Source of the DNA: Tigriopus japonicus
Lineage: Eukaryota; Arthropoda; Copepoda; Harpacticoida; Harpacticidae
NCBI GenBank assembly: GCA_010645155.1
Contig: CM021315.1
Coordinates: forward strand, 11,517,723-11,581,722
Length of the DNA: 64,000 nucleotides
Direction of reading: 5' to 3'
Shown here: positions 33,101 to 45,100 of the stretch, piece by piece
How positions within the stretch are numbered: position 1 is the first letter of the stretch
Layout of the letters: each line of letters starts with the position of its first letter
Program-made: the position numbers and the translations under genes
The notes under the pieces: generated by a model
What the model saw: the letters and a program-made list of their open reading frames with translations, nothing else
Database searches by the model: none
Told to the model about the DNA's origin: nothing

Positions 33101-36100
33101 CGTCTTTTTCTTTCCTTAGGCGTTCAAGGACATCTTTATAGGATGCCTGGCGTCGTTTTCCCTTGATTGATTCAAGTCTTTGGTGAGGAAACATGGAGTG
33201 TAACTCCATATTAATTTCCATGGTGGTTGCACTGGCTAGACAGAGCTCAGCACTTGCCGGATCTCCTTGGCTGTCCACCTGTGTTTTTTGTGTCGAAGCA
33301 AGAAGCTAGACATTTTATGGTAGGTGGTAGTCCTGACGTTTTTTGAACACTAGCTGAACGTGAATCTCCCGCTTAGAACTAGAAGTCAATGATTTACGAC
33401 AAAACATCGATACTTTTAAACATAGATTAGATGACATTTAAGTGTATTAAATAGCGACCCAAAATGTCTAACTAAGTACACTTAAAGTAGCATTTATGAT
33501 GCAAGGCGTCTCCCAATTCTACCTCGTGCCGAAAGGATAAGGATCAAAGACTTTGTGTTGGCTCTTAAAAATATTGCATACCGTAGCTGAACACCATCCT
33601 ATCTTTAAAAGAATAGTCTATGGTCTCGCACAAAATTTACGAGTGTCCGATGTTTCGTAACATAGGCCCCTGGTCTCTAGTCGCGGACGGTAACTGAGTT
33701 TCCGCTTTTCATGCTTCCTCAGGATGCACGGTCATTCCAGCTTCCTCTGGGGATTCCGGAACGGGCCACAAAGGGAGGAGGGGAGGGAAACCCCCTTTCT
33801 CGACCGATGTAGGACCTACTGTCTCTCCAACCCGCAGTTTGCAGGGCTACGCCACATTAATGAAAATCATTAATTCGGGCCAATGGACGAGGGGAGCAAA
33901 ATCATAGTCGGTATCAAATGGAGGTGTGTTTGGTCTATCTAAAACTAGTAACAAGGATTTCTTTCAGTGTTCATTTAAGCATTTATTTTGTCTTTTAAAG
34001 TCCATAAGTTTCTCATGACAGTGTTCTTTCTAATTCTGCTGTTTGGCAAAAACACATCAGACATTTTTTGCAAGCTTGCCAATTGTAACCTGCTTGAATC
34101 TCAATGGGCTTGAAAAAGTCAGATGAAACTGATGGCCATGCTCTTGATTTGCAAACCATGTAGAGTAACTAACTATTCATACGAAGAGCAAAATACATAC
34201 AATAATGCTAAGTGATAGTGGAATAGTGCCAAAAACGCTGTTTTTGAGCTCTTTGCCTAAATATGAATAAACTACAATATATTATAAACACTTGTTGCAA
34301 TTTCATCGCATTTTGGCGGTCAAGGAGGTTACTTTTCACCCCACCTAGTAGGTGCCGTTAAAATGCGACAAAACACGTGTTGTGTAATTGTACCATAAAC
34401 AAAAAATCACCAAATCAAAGCATATGAAAGGCCACTAGGCTCCTAATGATTATAAAAGACAAAATGTGCTCATTAAACTCAAAAACTACAAAGCTAAAAA
34501 TTTTCGGGGCCCTTAATTTCTTTCCACCCTGTATTCCCCTGGCGCTGGATGCAAGGGTCAATAGATTTCGTCAAAATTTCGAGTGCAGACAATTATGGGA
34601 CCACCTCAGGAGCAGGCGAGAAGAAAAAAATCAGAAAATGGTTTTAAAGCATGTTCTTAGTGACATTATAACATTTTTTGGCCCGTGACCCAATTTAAAG
34701 AACCCACTTTCATGTGCTACTTTGCCTCATCGTTTCAAAACTGGTCTCAAATGTTTTAGGAACTTCAAAATGACTCCTGCAGCTCAAATATCGCACTGAA
34801 AACACATCCCAAAGGAACATTGCAACTGCGAGCCTTTGGAATTAAGGAAAATCATTTGGTCACTCCATCTTACCCTCCTCTTGTCTGAAGCAACTTGAAT
34901 ATCGCTGATTATCAATCAATTGCCCTCCTTCGTAGTTGAAAGTTTGGAAAATATTGGTCACTCCCGTGAAATATTGAAGGCAATCCGTTGGGGCTCTGAA
35001 TCGAAATAGGTTCCAAGTTGTGATTTACATATTCGACAAAAAACGAAAACTTACTTGTTCAAAGAATCGCATTGATAATAAGTCACTTTGATTTTGAAGG
35101 TTCTGGTTGCAACGGCGGCTCCAAAAGTCAAGTCTATGCTACCTGCACTCCCGCTCGATCCAGTCTCAAGGAACACTAAAAATGTTCCAAGAAGAAGATG
35201 AAACTTTCCACCACATTTAAGGACACCATGTTTCCTTGTTGCCTCTCGCTATGGGCGCCCCGACGGCCCCTCCGTAAACAGCGCATCAAAGCCAACCAGC
35301 ACTGTGAATGCACTCGAGAACGGATAAGTATTATTTATGCATCTGCAAGGGAAGGGAGTAATGGCCAAAATCCGACGGAGGGAGTTTCATTTTATCGGCG
35401 ACCTGAGGGCGTCAATTAAAATGAAATGAGTGATGTCGGATCTTGACCATTACTCCCTTCATTTGTGGGTGAATTTGGTATTTTGTTGACCAACTTATCC
35501 TTTTTGGGACTTCCGTTACAATTTTTCAACCATAAAGATCAGTTCAACCATGGACATTCCTACTATGTAACTAGCATGCTTTGCCTACTCAATACCGGTT
35601 TTAGGAGCTAGCTAGCTCTGTTCACCTCAAGTACATCAGTTGGTGTGTTGGCTACTCAGTGCTTTAGAATAATAGCCAAGGATAACTTAATCTTTACAGG
35701 ACGAATTACAGAGACGTAATCGAATGGAGCACCATACAGCTTGAGGCCTTGTTGTTAAACTGATTTCTATGCCTTTTTTATCTAATTTGAAATATATTTC
35801 TTATAATTATGAGGATGAAGCATGAATATGCTATTAGGTCGGTTGTTGAGGTAGTTTGGAAGTATAGTAGAAGCACATTTAGAATCATAGAAGAAGCATA
35901 AAAGAAGCACATGACGCGCAGTAGAAATAACCATGCTCGATCAAGTTTCGCTTATAAGCTGTTTTCAAAAGCAGCTGCGTTTTTCAATCGCAGCTTATGT
36001 AGCGAAACTTGCTTCACAAGTTATTGGAGGTTCATATCCACTGGGACTGTTAAGTGTGAGGAAATCGCCGCTAGTGGCACAATCCCCATGTAACAGGGCT

Positions 36101-39100
36101 CCGGATGAAGGTGGTTGAGTCATGGCAAGATTAACAAAGTCCAACCTAAAACAGGATAACTCCAAACTAATTTGAAGAAGGTGGTTGTTGCTCTTGCTAA
36201 ATCGTCCATTTTTGGGGATGAATTTTCAGTTCAGTTTAGCACAAGGTTGCCGGGATGACAGGGATGTGGAAAATAGGACTAAAAGACTATTAATTAAGTA
36301 CATCCAAGACAAGAGTTCTTAAACCCTCTTGAGCAAGGACCCCCTCAGCACTTCCGGAGAAGCCTGGGGCCGCCGGTTTAGATGCAGTTAACATATTTAA
36401 AGCACTAGGGTCAATTTAAATTATGGACTATTTAGACCAGGGGTCAGCAACCAGTGGGCTGCAACCCACATGTGGGCCCAAGGGTGGTTGCTGGTGGGCC
36501 CAGGAGCTATGGGGACAGTCCAAAATAGTGGGCCTTCGAGACAACCAAAGTACTGTACTCGTGGGCCCAAGCTCTTTAATATGTAATTTATGGGCCCCTG
36601 AACCTACCAACGTCTGTTTGGTGGGCCCGTGACATGTAATCAAATGTCGTGGGCCTTGACCCAAAAGTGGTTGCCAACCCCTGATTTAGACTATGATGAT
36701 GGTTTGAACCAATGAAGCACATGCAACAATGTACATACATATAAATTAGTAGAACACAATTCAATGAAGCATTTCAAGACAAGTTTGCCCTTTGCACTGC
36801 AAGTGCCCATGCACTACAACCATGTTCCAAGATGAAGTTTGGTCGATGAAGTTTCGGTAAAGTTTTGTTCATTTTAGTTTTGATCATCTTTCTTTACATG
36901 ATAGTTTGGAAGGATTTGCCAAGAAGTAGACCAAAAGTTATTTTTACAAATTTCTTAAATACTGAAAAAATATCTGAACTGACAGTGTAGCAAATTACAC
37001 TGAAGTGTCAACTTTATACCTTTACAATTTAGTACCATAAGTTACTTGTAGCCCATTTTTTCATGAATGATTGAACCAATCATGAGCTAGTAACATGGAT
37101 ATGCTTTTTAGGTTTGATAAGAAATATTTCATTCACTATTTCAAGGAATTCTTCCAGCGGTTAAGTTGCATTTAGTTATGCCTGCTCTCGGTCAGGCAAA
37201 ATCAGATCTGGCTTCTGACCAACATTTATATACAGGATCTACCACCTTATTTTAACCATTGACATGCCTTTTAGTCGAAATAAACATTAAAACAAAAAAT
37301 AGTAGTTGGCAACTTGAAATAAAAATTGAAGTTGGATGACAAGTAAAGCTGCAATTCAAAGCTTATCTTTGTTCCATTTTGCTTTTTTAAAGCTGAATAT
37401 ATTTGGGCGCCCTGAGAAGAAATCGTCGAAGATGTTCAATTTGAACTTGTGATCATTAGGAGTTTTGCCATTTTTGACTCTGTTTCTCTTCAAAATGCTA
37501 GATTGTTCATTGTTATTGAGACCAAATGAGCACCATATGAACCAAACTTTGCAGGATTGTTGTGGGAGAGAAAGCGGCAGAAAATGTCAATATGAAAAAT
37601 TTGATGACAGTAAAAATTTGAAGAGGCGGTAAAAGAGGATAAGGGGAATGTGGGGTAAATTTTCGCTATGAAACAACGAGAACAAAAACATTCAACCTAA
37701 ATTGACATTTGAGATCGCAAAAGAGGCAGAAAATCTTGAAATAGTAACAGAATGTGGCAGCCTGGAGTTCATTTTCTTAATGACAGTGAATGAAATGAAA
37801 TGGCTGTACTCCGAACGCCTTTTGGCAATGTGTTCTTGAAATATTTTTGCAACCCTGTTGTCATTATCTTTTACCCAGGAGGGATTCCAACAACTCATGG
37901 CGTTGTCCGTCATCATCATCCCGAACAAAGTCACGCCCAATCGTCCTTCCTCCACGCTCCGATTGACTTCTGCCCCGTTCTTACCACCTTGTGTCTTGAC
38001 TGCAAGAGACTCATGGGACGAAAGTGTTGCGTCCCGTCATGTACCACCGGGTATAATAAAAACAATTCAAGACTTTGTGCAAATAATTTTGCATTGTCTA
38101 GTTGCAGTAATGTAATAATGATTTTGCGACACCAAATGAGACATTCTGTTAAAAATTTGACACATTTGCTTCAGTTTCTTCGAGATTTGCCTTTCTCCAA
38201 GTTCATGCACCGTGTAAGCTTGTCGACGCTCTTGCTCCAATAAAAGCCACAGCAATGCCATACTTCAATTGCCGTATATCTATGCAAGGGACAGCAGGGC
38301 ACCCATAGCGAGGGAAGGGAGGGACAACAAACTATTGCTCACAAGCCCTTTTGATACTCACTATGTTGGCCTGTGAGTGTTCCACAAGTTATTGGAGGTT
38401 CATATCCACTGGGACTGTTAAGTGTGAGGAAATCGCCGCTAGTGGCACAATCCCCATGTAACAGGGCTCCGGATGAAGGTGGTTGAGTCATGGCAAGATT
38501 AACAAAGTCCAACCTAAAACAGGATAACTCCAAACTAATTTGAAGAAGGTGGTTGTTGCTCTTGCTAAATCGTCCATTTTTGGGGATGAATTTTCAGTTC
38601 AGTTTAGCACAAGGTTGCCGGGATGACAGGGATGTGGAAAATAGGACTAAAAGACTATTAATTAAGTACATCCAAGACAAGAGTTCTTAAACCCTCTTGA
38701 GCAAGGACCCCCTCAGCACTTCCGGAGAAGCCTGGGGCCGCCGGTTTAGATGCAGTTAACATATTTAAAGCACTAGGGTCAATTTAAATTATGGACTATT
38801 TAGACCAGGGGTCAGCAACCAGTGGGCTGCAACCCACATGTGGGCCCAAGGGTGGTTGCTGGTGGGCCCAGGAGCTATGGGGACAGTCCAAAATAGTGGG
38901 CCTTCGAGACAACCAAAGTACTGTACTCGTGGGCCCAAGCTCTTTAATATGTAATTTGTGGGCCCCTGAACCTACCAACGTCTGTTTGGTGGGCCCGTGA
39001 CATGCAATCAAATGTCGTGGGCCTTGACCCAAAAGTGGTTGCCAACCCCTGATTTAGACTATGATGATGGTTTGAACCAATGAAGCACATGCAACAATGT

Positions 39101-42100
39101 ACATCCAGTCAGGAGCAAAAGTATTTGTAACGTGACGAGAAAACCAGAAAATCCTTTATATCCAATTAAATACTATGCTAAGAAGTTTGTAAGAATGTAA
39201 TATTTTTTTCCGATTAAGAATAATACCAGTTTCCCGCAATTGTTTTATAAAAATGTCTGAAACTAACTTTTAATTATTAAAATTAAAATTTTAGATAGTG
39301 CAAAAGTATTCGTAACGCGCAAAAAAGTTAACAAAATAGGTTTATAAACAGATTTTTCATCAGAAAAAATTGATCGAAAGATGTAGAACATTCTGGAAAG
39401 CCGGAGAAAAGTCATTTAGTCTCCTTTTTTCCAAGATGTTCTAGATCTTTCTTGGATCTTATAAATTTTACGGAATTGAACAATTGCTTCACAGTCAGCC
39501 AATCATGACCAAGGTCAAGGAGCTCGACAAGGACTTGAAGTTGAAGATAGTAAGTCTTCATCATGGAGGCAAGGGCTACAGAGCCATTTCGAAGCTTCTG
39601 GACATCCCGATTTCAACGATTCAGTACGTCGTGAAGAAGGCACAAAAGAACGGAACGGTTGAGAACCTCCCAAGATCCGGTCGTCCAAGGAAACTGTCAG
39701 CCAGACTTGAGAGGAAGATTGTCAGAGAGGTCACAAATAATCCTCGAACAACGGTCAAGGACATCCGGAACAGTCTCAGTGAAAATGGATTGTCCATCTC
39801 GAGGTTTACTGTTGCTCGCTCACTTCACAAAGCAGGATTGAAGTCTTGTCGCCCACGGAAGACTCCCTTGCTCAAGGATAGACACTTGAAGGCTCGCTTG
39901 GAATTTGCCAAGAAGTACCTTGACAAGACCAGTGACTTTTGGTCTAGGATTCTTTGGTCAGATGAGACAAAGGTTGAGCTTTTTGGTCACAACGATGTTC
40001 AAAGGATTTGGCGACGTAAAGGAGAAGCGTTTCATCCAAAAAACACCATCCCTACGGTCAAGCACGGTGGAGGATCGATCATGTTATGGGGCTCCTTTTC
40101 CGCCAAAGGCACCGGTAACCTCGTGAGAATTCATGGGACAATGAAAAAAGAAGACTATCGGGATATCTTGGCTGAGAATCTCCAGAGTTCAGCGCGGAAA
40201 CTTCGGCTTGGTCGACAGTTCGTCTTCCAGCATGACAACGACCCTAAGCACAACAGCATTTTGGTCAAGAAATGGTTGAAGGACAATCGGATTAAGGTCT
40301 TGTACTGGCCCTCCATGAATCCGGACCTTAATCCAATTGAAAACCTTTGGAGAGAATTAAAAGTCCGTATCCGTGCAAGACGTCCAAAGACAATTGACGA
40401 ACTGGAGCAAATCTGTTATGAAGAATGGGCTAACATTCCTTCAGATGTATGTAAAAATCTTGTAAATGATTATAAAAAACGTCTCTTAAGTGTAATTCAG
40501 CAAAAAGGGCATTCAATAAACTATTGACAAAATGTTACGAATACTTTTGCTCTTGGTCTAAAACATGTTCTGAGCAGTTTTTTAACCAAAATCTTGTAAA
40601 TTTTTAAAAAGAAAAGTATCATAGCTTTTAAATGATAAAAGAATAACTAAGGAGCAAAATGGTTCTTAAATGTATTTTTCAAAAATCGAGTATCATTTAA
40701 AAATCAATAAAATTTTCGAGGTTACGAATACTTTTGCTCCTGACTGTATAAATTAGTAGAACACAATTCAATGAAGCATTTCAAGACAAGTTTGCCCTTT
40801 GCACTGCAAGTGCCCATGCACTACAACCATGTTCCAAGATGAAGTTTCGGTAAAGTTTTGTTCATTTTAGTTTTGATCATCTTTCTTTACATGATAGTTT
40901 GGAAGGATTTGCCAAGAAGTAGACCAAAAGTTATTTTTACAAATTTCTTAAATACTGAAAAAATATCTGAACTGACAGTGTAGCAAATTACACTGAAGTG
41001 TCAACTTTATACCTTTACAATTTAGTACCATAAGTTACTTGTAGCCCATTTGTTCATGAATGATTGAACCAATCATGAGCTAGTAACATGCATATGCTTT
41101 TTAGGTTTGATAAGAAATATTTCATTCACTATTTCAAGGAATTCTTCCAGCGGTTAAGTTGCATTTAGTTATGCCTGCTCTCGGTCAGGCAAAATCAGAT
41201 CTGGCTTCTGACCAACATTTATATACAGGATCTAGAGGTCCATGATTTAGCGAACGCTCAGAGATTTTCGGGAATTTCAAGATCGAAATGGTCCATCAAA
41301 TTCGAAAAATACCAGATGTATCAAGAAAACCAGGCGGCAGTTAAGCACACTCCGAAGTAAACTAGCACTCAACTTTCTAGCTTTGCCCTCAAAGCATATA
41401 TAAATGTGCTTTTTACTAGAGCACTTTTTACCTTTTTAACCACAATACTCAAAAAGCTGATTTCTTTCAGTTCTTTCGCCTGTACTAAAGAAAATCTTTG
41501 CTTTAGATTTCCTTGCCTGTAGTGTAGCTTAAAATTCAACCTTTAGGTAAAAAAAATAGTGCATCAATATTTTGAAATAAATAACAAGATGCTTACCGAA
41601 TTTGGCATAAATCTGAAAAGGAAAGAGGAGTGACCATTAATTCTCATATCATTATTATTGCTCAGAACTTTTTATCAAAACGTTCTTGTTTTAATTTGGG
41701 GCTTATGGATGTTCTTTTAATGTATAAGTGCATTTGGACATCATTTAGAAGACATCTGTTGAATGGCTCCAACATAATGCGGTACAAGGGATTACTCCAC
41801 TAAAGAAAACTGTGTACACTGGAAAACTGGGTTAGTAGGATTATACATTATGTACGAAATGATGACATCCACGTTTGTGTTTGATGGTAGGTGCACCCCT
41901 ACCCAAGGCATTAGTAATGACATTACTTACGTATAAAGGCATTAGTGTAATTGATTACAATTTCTTCAAAAATGGTTAAGTATTGGCATGTCATTTTGGG
42001 AAGGGTGTAAAATTTTGCAATCATTACCATTACTTTTTGATAATGGGAATGGGATGAATTGATTAATGATTCTATTGTCATTTATCTTACTGACCAGATG

Positions 42101-45100
42101 TGACTCCATAATTATTATCAAATAGGCATTTTGTAAAGAGATGTACTTCATATGTTTATTTTCCTTTTATATTTTTGTGGTGATGCGATCAAACAAAAAA
42201 TTAAGATTTATGCGATATTTGGTCTGTCAATGAGTTACTATTGGCAGATCTGTACAACCCTAGATTAGTGGGTTGATTAGGAATAGTATATAAAAATTTG
42301 CCCAACTGCCTCAAAGGCTCTTAGAGGATCAGCTCATACAGGTTCCTGATGAAGACTAATGAGCAAAAGATTGAACAATGAAGGAGCCCGATAGAGAAGA
42401 GAGGAAGACTCCATTAGGTACCTAATCGTGTTGAGAGGTCCAGACTAGAAAAATTTGAATGAATATTGCCAAAAAATCTTTAAGTTAGTATCAGATGCGA
42501 CAGGAAAGAAACAAACTGTGTTAGCGCCATGCTCTGGCACTTCGGTAATTCGAACTATTTTACATAGAAATATTTTCCTCAAGAATTCATTTCCCAAATT
42601 AAAAATGTTCTTATGAACAAATAGATAAACTGGAAATAAATATTTTCCTCTGGGCAGTAATCAGAGATGTTTTCACTTCTGTTTTGAAGTAGAATAGGTT
42701 TCAACTGAGAGCAAAGTTGTCTCTCTAAGTGGGCAGTTGACATTATTTTTTTGTAACTTTTGATTTGAAAATAAAATCAAAGGCCTTGGCAAAGTTAAGA
42801 TAGACTACATCATGGACCTCTAGAGATATGGACGTTGGTCGGAAGCCAGATTTGATTTTGCCTGACCGAGAACAGGCCTATTGAAATGCAACTTAAGTGC
42901 TGGAGTTATTCCTCAAAATAATGCATGAAACATTTCTTTTCAAACCAGAGGACCATGTAAGAGTTATAAGTGCATGACTGGTTCAACCATTCATGCAAAA
43001 ATGGTCTAAAAGTAAGTTACACAATTACGTTGTAAACTGTGTAGATGACACTCCAAGTTTACTTCTGTTTAAGTTGCTACTCTTGCTAATAATTTTGTCA
43101 GTGTTTAGGACACTTGTAAAAACAACTTGTGGGGTCTATTCATTGGCAAAATTCCTTCTAACCTATGATGATGTAAAGATGTTTCAAATGAACAAAACTT
43201 GACTTCAAGTTTGTATTGGAACATGTTTCTAATGGGTGGTTATAGTGCAGAGGGCAAACTTGTATGGAAATGCATTCCCCAATAAATTATAATTACATTG
43301 TTGCAAGTGCTTGATTGGTTCAAACTATCATAAGTACATGTAGTCTTTGAATTGACTATTAAGATTTAAATCATGTTAAGTCAATCTTTATCATATTTGA
43401 TACTTAACTTCATGTGCATATACTCCCAAAAAGATAATTCTTTAATCTCTCCAAAACTGTCATTTTTAAAGTTAGTTTATTACATGGTAACCTCATAAAA
43501 GGTTATTAAGACTTTGTTTTCTTTACTTACAAATACAAAAAATATGAGAAAATTTGCTTGGAAAGGTGTTTTGGTAAGTAATTCAAGTGCATTCAAAGAT
43601 TTGATTTGAAATTTCATATCAATTAAATATTTTTCTTTGATTTTAGTCAAATTGATAAAATACATTCAAACTCAAAATTGGCTTTCCACCATATTCCAAA
43701 GAAATGTTGGACACAAGGCACAATTCATGGCAATTTGATATCAGTCAGATTAATTTGCCTAATTTTAGTTACGTTAATAACAAAACATTTAAACTCAAGA
43801 CACATTTTCCAATAAATAAATTGTTTGAATCAAATTCATAATTTCTGTTTTGCAATTTAGTTCATTCTCTACCACAACACTTATTTTGACACTATATGAA
43901 GTTTAGAGCTGATTTTTTAGTTTGGATTGTCTTAAACTTTCATGCTATTAATGTTAAAGGATAGCACTTTCCTTAAAGGCATGTAAAAATCACTTACAGC
44001 TTTCAGACACTTGGGCATTATCATCAAACTTGCACACAATCAGAAACACTTTTTGATACCACAATTTTAGAAAAAGTCTTATGTGTGCACTGAAAGAGAT
44101 CACTTCCTTGAAGTGTTTAGTTACTTATGTGATATTTTTCTTCATAGCTTTGCTTTGCATTGGAATCCAAGAAGCAATTACAGGGTGACCAGTATGACTT
44201 AGAACGCAAAAAACAGCCAATAACTCTTTATAGACCGATTTCACAGAAAAAGTCATAACACAAAAAAGATTCAGCACCCTTTAATTTATCAGATTTCATA
44301 ATTTTACATAAAATGTCCACCTTTGGCTGCAATAACTTGCTTAAGGCGCCTTTGGACAGAAGAACATGACGTACGTATGACTTCTGCATCGAGCTCGGAC
44401 CATGCAGCCTCTATTGCTGCTTTGAGGGTGTTGATATTTGAATACGTTTTTGTGCCCACCTTTCCCTCCAAAATGGACCAAATTGAAAAGTCCATCACAT
44501 TGAGATCGGGGGAGGAAGGAGGCCACATTTGGCGTGGCCAAAAACCGTGAAACGCTTGCTCACACCAAGCCTGAACTTTTTTGGTAGTATGTGAGGGAGC
44601 ACCATCTTGCTGGAACAGGTACGAATGCTCCCATTGCTGCGAATTGATCCATGGGAGTACCTTTTGCCTCAACATATCCAAATACACGTCTTGGTTGACT
44701 TTTACCCCCTCGGGAATGAAGATCAACGGCGTTTTTTTCCCACATGAGGTCACACCCGCCCAGACCATGACGGAAGCTGGTTTTTGCCGTCGAAAAATGC
44801 TTTGTTCATTGACTGGAATGTCCTTACGCTTTCTGCCCAAAATTCGATCATTGTGGCTGTTAAAAGCCTGCTCAACCGTAAAAATCTTCTCATCTGTCCA
44901 AATGATTGAAGTGCGCGTACAAGAGTTCATCCATTTGAGAAGCACCTTGGATCTGGCCAACCTTTTTTCCATTGTCGCTCCACTAAGGAGGTGGCGCTTT
45001 TGGAGATGGAATGGTCGCATCTTAAGGTCTTCTCTGACAATTTTTCGCATGGATTCGCGCTTTATTCCTGCATCTGTGGCCATTTTTCTAAGGGAACGCC

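Larger units (their letters stand above)
32340..34531. mobile_element. 2.2-kb TA-flanked TIR element, Tc1/mariner-like ends
   Basis: Ends CAGGGTGGAAAGAAATTA(T/A)GGGCC as inverted repeats of about 24 bp with one mismatch, flanked by TA (32338-32339 and 34532-34533). No Tc1/mariner transposase is present. It contains a 19-bp minisatellite, an R2/NeSL-like fragment and otherwise unassigned sequence. Non-autonomous and probably composite. Confidence 0.75.
38383..41236. repeat. Segmental duplication, copy 2, interrupted by Tc1
   Basis: Partner of 36015-37252. It begins within CUB exon 6 and contains the hAT MITE and, at 39106-40746, an intact Tc1 transposon absent from copy 1. The empty site in copy 1 reads CAATGTACATACATATAAATTAG. 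Confidence 0.9.

Noticed and set aside
36015..36145. Second functional copy of CUB exon 6
   Set aside because: It lacks the 3' 21 bp and the splice donor and runs into a foldback element.
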